Shown: positions 20,097-27,813, counted from the first letter of the stretch. The stretch is 64,000 nucleotides of DNA from Kitasatospora kifunensis (GCF_014203855.1 NZ_JACHJV010000001.1:4526001-4590000); one strand, 5' to 3'. Notes: generated by a model not told the origin, from the sequence alone. Numbers and translations are program-made.

Positions 20097-20308
20097 GCCT
20101 CGCCTGCCACCTCGGGGAAGAACTGCACCATGCGCCTTGGGAATTCGATCACAGTTTCGTGGTCGGGCAGGTCCAGTTGAGCCAGTCGATCCGGGTCCGT
20201 GACCTTCCAGCCCTGCAGGAGGTAGTGGCCGGAGTCGGTGTCCAGGTAGACGGTCGGGCTCCCTCCGTTCGGTGACTCGGGGTCCTTGCCAAGCCGGTGT
20301 AGTGCCAT
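20093..20308 (-). CDS. Small acidic partner protein of the DUF6879 cassette (71 aa)
   Basis: Starting at ATG 20308, the product contains GSPTVYLDTDSGHYLLQGWKV, a compact beta-hairpin segment, then DHETVIEFPRRMVQFFPE. The stop overlaps the GTG of the DUF6879 gene (20093-20096). Degenerate relatives of its C-terminal half are found at the matching position before DUF6879 copies 2 and 3, so this gene is the intact member of a repeated pair. Function unknown; context suggests that it acts with DUF6879 and XRE proteins. Confidence 0.68.
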   Translation of the reverse strand: MALHRLGKDPESPNGGSPTVYLDTDSGHYLLQGWKVTDPDRLAQLDLPDHETVIEFPRRMVQFFPEVAGEA

Positions 20309-20344
20309 GGTGGCCTCCCAATTGGGCTCGCGGCGAGTGGTGTA

Positions 20345-20397
20345 TTCAGGCTTGCACGCTGAGCTACCGGTTCGCGACAAGCTTGTACGAACTTGCA
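20345..20397 (-). promoter_or_regulatory. Promoter/operator region of cassette 1
   Basis: Two recognisable blocks. The direct repeat TGCAAG-TTCG-TACAAG at 20382-20397 (minus-strand reading) matches the terpene synthase upstream motif at 14 of 16 bases. A 20-bp block at 20345-20364 (GCTCAGCGTGCAAGCCTGAA on the minus strand) recurs with one change at 21691-21710. Each block contains TGCAAG. Their duplication along with the genes shows that the unit of repetition includes the control region. Confidence 0.5.
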
Positions 20398-20455
20398 CAG
20401 GAGGGGTGCCCTGTATGTCAGCAGCCAGCGACTGTCGTAAGGCGGTGCTGACCAG

Positions 20456-20986
20456 TCAGGCCGGTCGATACTCCTCGTGCGGGATGGAGCGGTTCCAGAC
20501 CGTCTCGAATGCGGTGGCACAGAGCGTTGCAACGGCTGGGTCCTCGGTGTAGGTCAACCTCGGCTCGGCCCAGGCCCCATCACCGGCGAAGTGGTTGAAC
20601 AGTACGGCGCTGTCATCGAACAACCAGAAGTCGTTGCCGGGCAGCGCGATGTCTGACGCCTGACGACGGGGCAGCCATCGCACGTGTTCGCCCAGCGCGA
20701 CGTTGGCCACGGTCAGGGCGTGCTCATAACGGATGTAGTCGGTGACGGGCTCGGAGACGATCCGGGCGCGACGCATTGAGACGCCTCGGCCGACAGCCTC
20801 ACGCACCAAGCCGCCCCAGCGTGACCAGAACGCCGCGTCCGGGTTTTGCTCGGCATACCCAGTCCGTAGGTACTCGGCGAATCCGCCGCTGTCCTGCGCC
20901 GCGTAGGTGTCTCGGAGTTCGAGGTGCACCGCCGAACGCTGAGTGCCCTTCAGCAACTCACTGAAGTCCGGGACGCTCTGCGTCAT
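20456..20986 (-). CDS. DUF6879-family protein, copy 2
   Basis: 176 residues, colinear with copy 1: QRSAVHLELRDTY, RGVSMRRARIVSEPVTDYIRYEHA, VRWLPRRQA, LPGNDFWLFDD, NHFAGDGAW and IPHEEYRPA. The C-terminal coding sequence is almost identical at DNA level to that of copy 3 (about 33 bp at 20454-20486 versus 21091-21123), indicating recent tandem duplication or gene conversion. It has no adjacent XRE gene, and its upstream partner is decayed. The reading frame is intact and keeps all motif residues, so it is probably functional. Confidence 0.75.
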   Translation of the reverse strand: MTQSVPDFSELLKGTQRSAVHLELRDTYAAQDSGGFAEYLRTGYAEQNPDAAFWSRWGGLVREAVGRGVSMRRARIVSEPVTDYIRYEHALTVANVALGEHVRWLPRRQASDIALPGNDFWLFDDSAVLFNHFAGDGAWAEPRLTYTEDPAVATLCATAFETVWNRSIPHEEYRPA

Positions 20987-20989
20987 TAC

Positions 20990-21084
20990 ACGCCTTCCTC
21001 GAGATCGGAATCATCCTCATCGGGATGCGGACCACGGTCTCACCTTCGGGGATGCCGACGGCATGGCCAGGCACCCACTCGGTC
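20990..21084 (-). pseudogene. Decayed partner gene before DUF6879 copy 2
   Basis: The minus strand reads TEWVPGHAVGIPEGETVVRIP, aligning with the C-terminal half of the intact 71-residue partner (DHETVIEFPRRM). The tail then fits a different frame (PDEDDSDLEEGV followed by TAA just before the DUF6879 ATG), implying a small indel. No start codon or N-terminal hairpin segment remains. Confidence 0.5.
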
Positions 21085-21092
21085 GCTACCGG

Positions 21093-21608
21093 TCAGGCCG
21101 GTCGATACTCCTCGTGCGGGATCGAGCGGCCCCATACCGTTTCGAATGCTGCGGCGCAGTGCTCGCTGACCCGGGGGTCTGTGATCAGCTCGTGGTCCAC
21201 GAAGTTGCCGTCGCCATCAAAGTGGTTGAGCAGCAGCGTGGTTTCGTCGAACAGCCAGAAGTCGTTGCCGGGCAGTGCGAGGTCCGTGGCCTGCCGGCGC
21301 GGCAACCAGCGGACCTGTTCGCCGGCAGCAACGTTCCCCGGCGTGACGTCGTACTCGAACCGGACGTAGTCACTGATGGGTTCGGAGACGATCCGCGCCC
21401 GGCGCACGACTACGCCTCGGTTAGTCACCGCGGTCATGAGGGCGGTCCACGGCCGCTCGGTCTTGTTATGGGTCGAGAGATTCAACGTGCCACTGCACCA
21501 TGCGAGGAACGTGGGGTCGTCCCGCATGTAGCCGTCCCTCATCTCCAGGTGCACTGCTGACCGTTGGCAGTGCGAGAAGAGGTCATCAAACGTCGGAACC
21601 GTTGCCAC
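21093..21608 (-). CDS. DUF6879-family protein, copy 3
   Basis: 171 residues from GTG 21608, colinear with copies 1 and 2: QRSAVHLEMRDGYM, RGVVVRRARIVSEPISDYVRFEYD, VRWLPRRQA, LPGNDFWLFDE, LNHFDGDGNF and IPHEEYRPA. The most variable segment among copies is residues about 30-60, possibly the specificity-determining part. As for copy 2, no regulator gene adjoins it, and its partner gene upstream is a fragment. No membrane or signal sequence. Confidence 0.75.
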   Translation of the reverse strand: MATVPTFDDLFSHCQRSAVHLEMRDGYMRDDPTFLAWCSGTLNLSTHNKTERPWTALMTAVTNRGVVVRRARIVSEPISDYVRFEYDVTPGNVAAGEQVRWLPRRQATDLALPGNDFWLFDETTLLLNHFDGDGNFVDHELITDPRVSEHCAAAFETVWGRSIPHEEYRPA

Positions 21609-21690
21609 CGTTCACCTCCGGGAGGTACTGGATCACGTGCTTGGGCCACTCGACCACGCTCTCCTGGCCGGGGAAGCGGTGATCTCTGTG
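21609..21690 (-). pseudogene. Internally deleted partner gene before DUF6879 copy 3
   Basis: The minus strand reads RFPGQESVVEWPKHVIQYLPEVNG, the C-terminal half of the small partner protein, running into the DUF6879 start as in the intact cassette. The preceding leader (SACKAEHRDH) matches the untranslated leader of the intact copy (SACKPEYTTR in the same frame). An internal deletion therefore removed the start codon and N-terminal half. Confidence 0.55.
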
Positions 21691-21793
21691 TTCAGCCTTG
21701 CACGCTGAGCAACCTCATCGTGAGGGGATTGCACGAACTTGCGCGACAACATCGAACCGGGGTCGGTGCCGTTCTCGACTGGCCTGCGGCTTA

Positions 21794-22369
21794 TCAGTAC
21801 CGCCGACGCCCTTCGCGCAACCGGCGGTTGCGCGCGGCTCGTCGTCGAGCTTCCTCTTTGCGCTCCCGCTCTGCCTTTTCGCGGGCCCGCTCAGCTTCTG
21901 CACGCTTCCGCTCGGCTTCCGCGTGGGCCCGTCGCCGGGCCTCGGCGTCCGGGTCCTCGGGGGCACGCGGGGCCCGGAAGGTCCTCTCCTCGTCGGGTTG
22001 CGGAGGAGGCGACGCGTCCGCGCGCCAGGTGTGCCCGCCGGACTGCAGCGTGTCCTGCTCGGCTCGCGCGTACGGCCCGGGAGGAAGCGGTTCCTCCGGA
22101 CTCCCGGCACGACCGACGGCGATCCACCGGCGCAACGCGACGCAGGTGACCAGCGGCCCGAGGAGCAGCGCGAGCAGCCACAGCATGATGGCCGTGGACG
22201 AGTAGGTGCCCTGGGGCCGGGGGCCTGGCAGAAGCGATCCCAGCAGCATCATCAGCACGAGCAGCGCCAGCCAGGTGGTGACGACCACAACCGCCGCCCG
22301 GGCGGCAGCCACCAGACACCCCATAGCTCCCCCTCGTGGCAGTATCGGCATCGTAGCGTCGGCGCCCAC
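21794..22369 (-). CDS. Membrane protein with charged coiled-coil tail
   Basis: 191 residues. Two hydrophobic segments (about 16-46 and 58-80) anchor the protein; after a Pro-rich linker, residues about 135-191 are an uninterrupted Arg/Glu/Ala helix (EARRRAHAEAERKRAEAERAR...) ending in a strongly basic RNRRLREGRRRY. The tail is likely cytoplasmic and could bind nucleic acid or membrane phospholipid. I do not recognise the family; the start ATG at 22369 could be replaced by an internal Met about 6 or 15 codons later. It stands alone on the minus strand. Confidence 0.6.
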   Translation of the reverse strand: MGADATMPILPRGGAMGCLVAAARAAVVVVTTWLALLVLMMLLGSLLPGPRPQGTYSSTAIMLWLLALLLGPLVTCVALRRWIAVGRAGSPEEPLPPGPYARAEQDTLQSGGHTWRADASPPPQPDEERTFRAPRAPEDPDAEARRRAHAEAERKRAEAERAREKAERERKEEARRRAARNRRLREGRRRY

Positions 22370-22468
22370 AACTGATAGCCGGGCGGCATCGACCTACGGG
22401 TACCTCAACTCGACCAGGCTCAGGACGTGGTGGACAGCGACCCAGCTGCGCGGGTCATCCTGAAACGG

Positions 22469-23269
22469 TCAGCAAGTCGCGGTGCGGGTGACCGTCCAGC
22501 GTGGTCTGCTTCCGCGCATGATGGTGCGGACTTCGGCGGCCCGGGCGAGGACGTTCGCCGTTGGGGTGGCAGCCGTCTCCTGGCAGCGGCATCTTCCCTC
22601 GCGCGGCAAGGGAGTTCGGCATGCCTCGCACTCGGCTACCGGCTCGGGGACCGGTGGGATTCGGTCGACCAGTCGTTTGCGGGCGAACGCACCCGCGCAT
22701 TGCACGGTCGAGGGAAGGCCGTTGGTCATCGCGTAGCGGAACTGTTCGACGGTTACCCCGCGCGCGAACCATTCGGCGGCGAGGGCTTCCAACTGCTCGC
22801 ATTCGGCAGCTGAGAGCATCATTCGCCGGTCCGCCGCGCTGAGGGAGGCCAGCGCGCGGTAGGAGATGGAGCGTGCAGGGGGCGCGGGGGTGGGGTCCGC
22901 GCTCCCTCCGGTTCGGCGGTCGGCGAGGAAGCGTTCCCACCAGGAGGCCGGGCGGGCGGTGCGTGAGAAGTACGTACGGGAGACCCAGCGGGTGAGGCCT
23001 TCGCCGGCCTTCTCGCGGATGCGCAGCAGGTGTCCGGCCTTGGCGAGCGCCTTGAGCGCGGAACGGACGGCCTGCTGTCCGTACCGGGGTTGCTCGCGGG
23101 CGAGCGTTTTCGTGTCGATCGCCGCACCTTCGGGCAGGCGATCGATGTAGGAGGCGAGATAGGCCTCGCGCTCGGGCAGGTGAACGAAGTTCTCTGGCCC
23201 GCTCGCTTGTTGGGACGGCGCGGAACGCTTGCCGTAGCCGGGCGCGGCGGTAGGGTGACAGGTAGCCAC
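22469..23269 (-). CDS. Helix-turn-helix protein with Cys-rich C-terminal segment
   Basis: 266 residues from GTG 23269. Residues about 25-100 resemble a winged-helix of the MarR/replication-initiator type: LASYIDRLPEGAAIDTKTLAREQPRYGQQAVRSALKALAKAGHLLRIREKAGEGLTRWVSRTYF. The central helical part (DRRMMLSAAECEQLEALAAEWFARGVTVEQFRYAMTNGLP) is followed by CEACRTPLPREGRCRC, a likely zinc-binding pair of CxxC and CxC. Proteins of this layout are frequent, uncharacterised streptomycete DNA-binding proteins often found on mobile or accessory DNA. No integrase or replication gene is next to it. Confidence 0.68.
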   Translation of the reverse strand: MATCHPTAAPGYGKRSAPSQQASGPENFVHLPEREAYLASYIDRLPEGAAIDTKTLAREQPRYGQQAVRSALKALAKAGHLLRIREKAGEGLTRWVSRTYFSRTARPASWWERFLADRRTGGSADPTPAPPARSISYRALASLSAADRRMMLSAAECEQLEALAAEWFARGVTVEQFRYAMTNGLPSTVQCAGAFARKRLVDRIPPVPEPVAECEACRTPLPREGRCRCQETAATPTANVLARAAEVRTIMRGSRPRWTVTRTATC

Positions 23270-23302
23270 TGGATCGAGCCTACTCTTCGATCGTGTCGGT
23301 CA

Positions 23303-23338
23303 AACCCCCGTTCGGTGTTGGTAGCACCGGCGGGGGTT
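23303..23338. terminator. Hairpin with flanking T-run
   Basis: AACCCCCG (23303-23310) pairs with CGGGGGTT (23331-23338), and the loop has an inner GGTG/CACC stem. On the plus strand TGTTTCTTTT follows. It lies in the gap between the start of the helix-turn-helix gene and the end of the DUF397 gene and can insulate the two minus-strand units. Confidence 0.5.
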
Positions 23339-23500
23339 GTTTCTTTTCGCGAACCGTACACCGCGATCGCAGCTCGTGGCCAACTCATGACAATAAGTCA
23401 TATTCATTGACCTGTACGGCTATTGGGAGGGTGGGTGGGATGTCACCACCCACCGTTCCTTAGAAAGAGAGCTCGGATCCCGAAGCCCGAAGCTCGGGTG

Positions 23501-23692
23501 TCAGCGGACCTGCTGTGCAGCCGCGAACGCGATGAATCCAGCCCAGGCAGCGGAGGAGAAGGCGAGCTCCGGGCCGGCCTTGTCCTTGGAGTCGCGGACG
23601 CGGATAGCCTCGGTGGAGGGGGCCACCTCCACGCAAGCACCTCCCTCGGTGCCGCTGTAGCTGGACTTATGCCAGACAAGTTCAGTGGTCAT
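23501..23692 (-). CDS. DUF397 protein
   Basis: A 63-residue protein with the complete family signature: VWHKSSYSGTEGGACVEVAPS at residues 6-26, VRDSKDKAGPELAFSSAAWAGFIAF at 31-55. DUF397 proteins are encoded next to XRE/DUF5753 regulators across streptomycetes and act as their partners in antibiotic and sporulation control (AbaA/BldB-like loci). The ATG at 23692 overlaps the XRE stop (ATGA), so the two are translationally coupled. Confidence 0.92.
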   Translation of the reverse strand: MTTELVWHKSSYSGTEGGACVEVAPSTEAIRVRDSKDKAGPELAFSSAAWAGFIAFAAAQQVR

Positions 23693-24498
23693 AGCGTCTC
23701 CATCGTCTCCTGGATAAATCGAGCGGACTCCTCAACTCCGAGAGCCTGCATGCGGATGATGCCATGGCATTGCTCCAGCGCGCTGATTGTCTCCGGGGCC
23801 GTGTAGAGAGCCCCAGTCTCCTGGCCCTCCACGTAGGCATAGCGCTGATGCTCGGCGGTCTCAAGAACAACGAACGGCCCGTTGAGTGCGGCGTACGTAC
23901 TACCGGCGGGCAGGATCTGGATCGAAACGTTCCTCAACTGACCGACAGTCAGCAGGTTTTGAAGCTGTCTCTGCATGGTCTCTCGGCCGCCCACCAAGGT
24001 ACGCAGCGCAGCCTCGTAGATCACGAACCCGAAGAGCGCGGGTGGGTTGCGGGTGAGCTTCTTTTGCCGCTCCAATCGGGCCTGCACCCTCTCGTTGACG
24101 ATCTCATCGCCGAGAGGTGGAGTGTGGTTCTCGATCAGCGCGCGGGCGTACTCCTCGGTCTGCAGCAGGCCTGGAATCAGCAGGGTTTCGAACCAGTTGA
24201 TGACGACCGCCTCGTCCTCGGCGGTTGTGAACCTCTTCATGCGGTTCGGGAACCGCTCCGGCCGCAGGTACCCGGCTCCGGCTAGCAGCATCCCGCGTGC
24301 ATCGCAGAGCCGCTCGGCCGCCTCAAGTACCTTCAGGGTCGGCCGCCTCCGCCCCTGCTCCATCGACTTCACAGTCTCGTAGTCGTAGTCGGCCTCCTCG
24401 GCCAGCTGCTCCCGCTTCACACCTGAGCGTTCGCGCCACAACTTGAGCTGGTTGCCGCAGTATTGCCAGGCCAGCGGTGGCTCAGGTGTTCCAGTCAT
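23689..24498 (-). CDS. XRE-family regulator with DUF5753 domain
   Basis: 269 residues from ATG 24498. N-terminal helix-turn-helix (about 15-65: LKLWRERSGVKREQLAEEADYDYETVKSMEQGRRRPT), then DUF5753 (about 90-265) with FETLLIPGLLQTEEYARALI and the FVIYEAALRTLVGGRETMQRQLQNLL core. It forms the usual triad with the coupled DUF397 gene downstream and the divergent RsbW-like ATPase gene. Upstream in-frame codons to 24657 lack family similarity. Its target is unknown, but the direct repeat at 24522-24540 is a natural autoregulatory site. Confidence 0.92.
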   Translation of the reverse strand: MTGTPEPPLAWQYCGNQLKLWRERSGVKREQLAEEADYDYETVKSMEQGRRRPTLKVLEAAERLCDARGMLLAGAGYLRPERFPNRMKRFTTAEDEAVVINWFETLLIPGLLQTEEYARALIENHTPPLGDEIVNERVQARLERQKKLTRNPPALFGFVIYEAALRTLVGGRETMQRQLQNLLTVGQLRNVSIQILPAGSTYAALNGPFVVLETAEHQRYAYVEGQETGALYTAPETISALEQCHGIIRMQALGVEESARFIQETMETL

Positions 24499-24521
24499 CC
24501 GTGTGCCCCCAAAATTCTTTC

Positions 24522-24540
24522 GCGGGTACAGGGCGGGTAC
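24522..24540. promoter_or_regulatory. 11-bp-spaced direct repeat GCGGGTAC
   Basis: GCGGGTAC occurs at 24522-24529 and again at 24533-24540, between the divergent XRE and ATPase genes. A one-turn-spaced direct repeat is also seen (different bases) at the other XRE locus in this window, consistent with a shared binding geometry. Confidence 0.4.
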
Positions 24541-24665
24541 TTGGCCAGTTGGACCCGCAGTGTCACTTCCGAGGCTACGACCGCGCGCGGCACCGTAGGA
24601 GTCCAATCCCCGGATTGCACCCATTCGAGTGCCAGTTCGCCACGTCGCGTTTCGCAAGGACTCCG

Positions 24666-25079
24666 ATGCCCGTGCCGCCCCTCTCCGCCGAGCACCACTT
24701 CCGTCGCACCGCCCAGAGCGTCTCCCGCTCCCGCAACCTCTTCCGGCAGCAGGCCACTTCGTGGTCCCTGGCCGAGGACACCGTTGACACCGCCGCCCTG
24801 CTTCTCTCCGAACTCATGACCAACGCCTGCCGCCACGCCCGCTTCCCCCGAGACCGCTACATCGCCGCCCGCTGGATCATCGACCCCGCCAGCAGCCTCC
24901 TACGCGTCGAGGTCTCCGACGCCGACCGTCGCCTCCCCTCCCCACGTCACACCAATCCTGATGACGAGTCAGGCCGGGGCCTTGAACTCCTGGCGGCCCT
25001 CGCCGCCGCCTGGGGCGCCCACCCGCGCCCGTGCGGCATCGGCAAGACGGTCTGGTTCGAGTTGAAGCTCCTGCCGTGA
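24666..25079 (+). CDS. RsbW-like ATP-binding protein
   Basis: A 137-residue GHKL/HATPase_c_2 domain protein: ALLLSELMTNACRHA (N box) about 42-56, VEVSDADRRLP (G1-like box) about 79-89, and DESGRGLELLAALAAAWG (G2 box) about 97-114. It belongs to the anti-sigma-factor kinase-like family but is the stand-alone streptomycete type usually found divergent from XRE/DUF397 pairs. It probably modulates that regulator rather than a sigma factor. ATG 24666 is chosen as the first codon giving the conserved start; upstream sequence is intergenic. Confidence 0.88.
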   Translation: MPVPPLSAEHHFRRTAQSVSRSRNLFRQQATSWSLAEDTVDTAALLLSELMTNACRHARFPRDRYIAARWIIDPASSLLRVEVSDADRRLPSPRHTNPDDESGRGLELLAALAAAWGAHPRPCGIGKTVWFELKLLP

Positions 25080-25420
25080 GCGCCTGAACGGGTGAGGTGC
25101 GAAGCGCGTTGCGCGGTCGCCGCGACGCCGCGAGCCGCACCCTGCTGGCCGCACCCGCCGCACCCGCCGCACCCGCCGCCGGCGCGCGTGCTGCCACGCT
25201 CAGCCCGTGCTCCCTGTCGTCCGGCATCTTCCAGCTCAGGAACCCATCAGACCGGCAACTGCCTGGAGCTCCAGGAGGATTCCCCGGTCGCGAACTTCGG
25301 GAACGGTAGCGTCACCTCGGTCGACTGCACCGGCGTGCCCGCCCAGAAGTGGGACGACCGCAACGGCTACCACCGCCCTATAGACGGGAACGGTTCCCGC
25401 GTGTTGGCCGTCCAAGCGGC
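25080..25420 (+). other. Gap with a ricin-B-lectin-like remnant
   Basis: About 340 bp without an intact gene. Positions about 25243-25390 read QTGNCLELQEDSPV, then SVTSVDCTGVPAQKWD. This has the CLxL...C...QKW spacing of one ricin-type beta-trefoil repeat, but there is no signal peptide, no second repeat and no convincing start. The lead-in encodes a poly-Ala/Pro run. Most likely a fragment of a lost secreted lectin or glycosidase gene. Confidence 0.3.
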
Positions 25421-25675
25421 ATGCCAGCCTTCCGGGTGTTCCTCTTCTGTCTGGGGATCGTTCTCCTCCTGGGCGCGGCGGTGGCCGCGCTCGTCCACGT
25501 GCCCGAGCCGATCCCGGGCATGCACTGCTTCGCAATGACCGAGACCAGGGCAGGCCAAGCCATTCGGGTCTGTCCGGACGTGAGGTATGTCCGCCATACC
25601 GGGATCGCCATCGGCATGGCCGTGGCCGCCGTCGCGCTGTTGGCGGGCAGCATGCTCAGGCGGCGCCGGTCCTGA
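25421..25675 (+). CDS. Small two-helix membrane protein
   Basis: 84 residues with hydrophobic segments at about 5-25 (FLFCLGIVLLLGAAVAALV) and 60-78 (TGIAIGMAVAAVALLAGSML), a short extracellular loop with two cysteines (MHCFAM, VCPDV) that may form a disulfide, and a basic RRRRS end that fits the inside-positive rule. I do not recognise a function. The start ATG 25421 lacks a clear ribosome site. Confidence 0.55.
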   Translation: MPAFRVFLFCLGIVLLLGAAVAALVHVPEPIPGMHCFAMTETRAGQAIRVCPDVRYVRHTGIAIGMAVAAVALLAGSMLRRRRS

Positions 25676-25761
25676 CTGCCACCAAGGTCGCGGCCGCACA
25701 GCGATGAGCGGCCGCCAGGCCGACAGCGCCTACCGGCTGCTGTCGGCCTGGCGGCCCGGCC

Positions 25762-26484
25762 TCACTTCAGGTGCCGGCCGAAGAACCGGTCCCCGTCCTC
25801 CTTTTCGAACCACGGGGTTCCGGTGTGCCCGCCCAGATTGGCGTGCAGCGTCTTCTGCTTGCTGCCGAAGGCGTCGAACAGGTCCAGGGCCCGCTGCCGG
25901 GGGTTCCCTTCGTCGTCCCACTGCAGCAGGAACAGCAGCGGAATGGTGACCTGCCGGGCCTCCTCGCGCTGGGCGCGGGGCACGTAACCCCCGGCGAAGA
26001 AGCCGGCGGCCGCGATGCGCGGCTCGGCCGCCGCAAGGTGGATGCCGACGGCGGTCCACCCCGAGTACCCGACCGGGCCGGCGATCTCGGGCAGCGAGAG
26101 GAGGGCGTCCAGGGCGGTCCGCCATTCCGGGACCGCCTTTTCGACCAGCGGGCCGACGAAGGACTCGAAGATCTCATCGACCGGTTCGCCGGCCTGCATC
26201 GCCCGGCGGAGGTCGGCGCGGGCCTGATCGTCGGCGGCGGAACGGGGCCGGTCACCGCACCCGGGGGCGTCGATGGTGGCTACCGCGTAGCCGCACGCCG
26301 CGGAGTACCGGGCCCGGGCCACCAGCCGCGGCTGCTTCCTGGGCAGGCCGTTGTTGTGGGCCATCAGGATCAGCGGGGTCGGTGTGGCGGATTCAGGCGT
26401 CCACAGGGTGCCGGGGATCTCGCCGAGGGTGAAGTCGCGTTCGAGGACGCCATCGTCGTGGCGCTGCTCGGAAGTGAACTGCAT
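25762..26484 (-). CDS. Alpha/beta-hydrolase, dienelactone-hydrolase-like
   Basis: 240 residues, no signal peptide. LILMAHNNGLPRKQ provides the oxyanion strand, VGYSGWTAVG (about 140) the nucleophile elbow with Ser, a WDDEGNPR segment near 191 the acid, and GGHTGTPWFE near 219 the His. The elbow GYSGWT differs from the classic GxSxG in its last position, so substrate and activity are uncertain. Such proteins hydrolyse ester or lactone bonds of small molecules. Monocistronic on the minus strand. Confidence 0.75.
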   Translation of the reverse strand: MQFTSEQRHDDGVLERDFTLGEIPGTLWTPESATPTPLILMAHNNGLPRKQPRLVARARYSAACGYAVATIDAPGCGDRPRSAADDQARADLRRAMQAGEPVDEIFESFVGPLVEKAVPEWRTALDALLSLPEIAGPVGYSGWTAVGIHLAAAEPRIAAAGFFAGGYVPRAQREEARQVTIPLLFLLQWDDEGNPRQRALDLFDAFGSKQKTLHANLGGHTGTPWFEKEDGDRFFGRHLK

Positions 26485-26710
26485 GGTCGTGCCTTTCGGG
26501 AGTGCTCTTGAACGGCGCTCCCGGACGACCTATCGCCCGACCGTGGCCCCAGAGGGGAGCACCCATGTCGATACTGCGTTCACGGGTACCACCTCCTCGT
26601 TCTCTCACACGGCCTCCGGAAAGGTAGCAGTGGCCGCCGTGGTCCGCCAAACGGGTTTTCGCGAGTGGTGCACCGCATGGCTGGCACCTCGGTAGATCTC
26701 ACGCGCCCGC

Positions 26711-27322
26711 TCAACAGGCCGAAGCCGCCCCCGGGGTGCTCACCACGCGTCGGCGGCGGTGGTAGGCCACCGTCACGGCCGCCAGCAGCGGTGCCCAGGC
26801 CGCCAATGGCAGGTAGCAGAGGAACGTCAGCACCCCGAACGCGCCGTGCGGGAGGGCGGCGTGGCCGCGGCCGATCAGCGCGTGGACGTGCAGGTGTAAG
26901 ACGTACCGGTTGAGCGCGAAGTAGACGCCCAGCGCTGTGATCCCGACGATACCGCCCGTGGCCAGTGAGACCGCCAGCCGGGTCGGAACGCGGCGGCCGC
27001 CGACCAGGGGTACCCAGCCCGGCAGGACCTCGCCCCAGGGACGGACCAGGCCGAGCGTCAGGTACGCCAGTAACTCCGAGACGGCGGTGAGCGAGAGGAC
27101 GTAGGTGCCCTCCGCGACCCCCATCCCTCTCCCCGCCGCGCTGATCACCAGCCCGATCCGCCACAGCCCCGACGGCAGTACGACCCACGGGACGGCACGG
27201 GCCGCGCGTTCGGCCCAGTCGGGCACGGCCGCCGACCACGCACCCGCGTCACCGCGGCGGACGACCCGGATGGCACGGACGGCACTCTGCTGAATCTCCA
27301 TGCCGCCCATGCTGGCGCGCAC
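26711..27322 (-). CDS. Four-helix membrane protein, function unknown
   Basis: 203 residues from ATG 27322 (an in-frame ATG at 27301 may be the true start). Hydrophobic segments lie at about 44-62, 76-96, 117-138 and 160-185, with a conserved-looking LVRPWGEVLPGWVPLVGGRRVP loop between the second and third. A His-rich stretch (LHLHVHALIGRGHAALPHG) sits near the third helix. Similar integral membrane proteins are common in streptomycetes without known function. Confidence 0.65.
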   Translation of the reverse strand: MRASMGGMEIQQSAVRAIRVVRRGDAGAWSAAVPDWAERAARAVPWVVLPSGLWRIGLVISAAGRGMGVAEGTYVLSLTAVSELLAYLTLGLVRPWGEVLPGWVPLVGGRRVPTRLAVSLATGGIVGITALGVYFALNRYVLHLHVHALIGRGHAALPHGAFGVLTFLCYLPLAAWAPLLAAVTVAYHRRRRVVSTPGAASAC

Positions 27323-27399
27323 CCAGGGGCCGGCTCATCGTCGCCGCGGACCATCGGGGTCCCCCGGGCGGGGGAACCGTGCCGGGCCCTACTCCTCCT

Positions 27400-27813
27400 C
27401 TACTCCTCCCCCTGGTCCTCCTCCGCCGCCGTCGTCCAGTTCGCCACCAGCGCGAGCAGGCCGGGGAAGCGTGCCTCCAGGTCGTCGATCCGTACCTGAC
27501 TGCGGCGTTCGAGGCCGTACTGGCGCTGGCGGGTGACCCCGGCCTCGCGCAGGGCGCGGAAGTGGTGGGTCAGCGAGGACTTGGGGCGGTCCAGGCCGAA
27601 CCAGCCGCACGAGTGGTCGAAGGCCTCCGAGTCGAGCAGCAGGGCACGCACGATGTGCAGGCGCAGCGGGTCGCTCAGCGCACCCAGCACCGACTCCAGT
27701 CGCAGGGCGTCGACGGCGGGCTCGGGCAGCGGCTCGGGCAGGTCGGCGGGCTCGGGGTGTCGGCGAATGACGGGTATCGCGGGGCGGGTGACGGTGGCGG
27801 GGCGCGGTGCCAT
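27400..27813 (-). CDS. ArsR-type winged-helix repressor of the MFS gene
   Basis: 137 residues from ATG 27813. The winged helix (about 42-110: LGALSDPLRLHIVRALL, KSSLTHHFRALREAGVTRQRQYGLERRSQVR) follows an Ala/Pro-rich arm. CGWFGLDRP near 68 resembles helix-turn-helix repressors of MFS exporters rather than metal sensors: no clustered Cys or His ligands are visible. It is divergent from an MFS transporter, with two palindromes in between, the classical layout of a drug-sensing repressor. Confidence 0.78.
   Translation of the reverse strand: MAPRPATVTRPAIPVIRRHPEPADLPEPLPEPAVDALRLESVLGALSDPLRLHIVRALLLDSEAFDHSCGWFGLDRPKSSLTHHFRALREAGVTRQRQYGLERRSQVRIDDLEARFPGLLALVANWTTAAEEDQGEE

Noticed and set aside
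17000..25700. Integrated mobile element or prophage
   Set aside because: Accessory genes and decayed copies are present, but I saw no integrase, transposase, tRNA-flanked direct repeat or phage structural gene.
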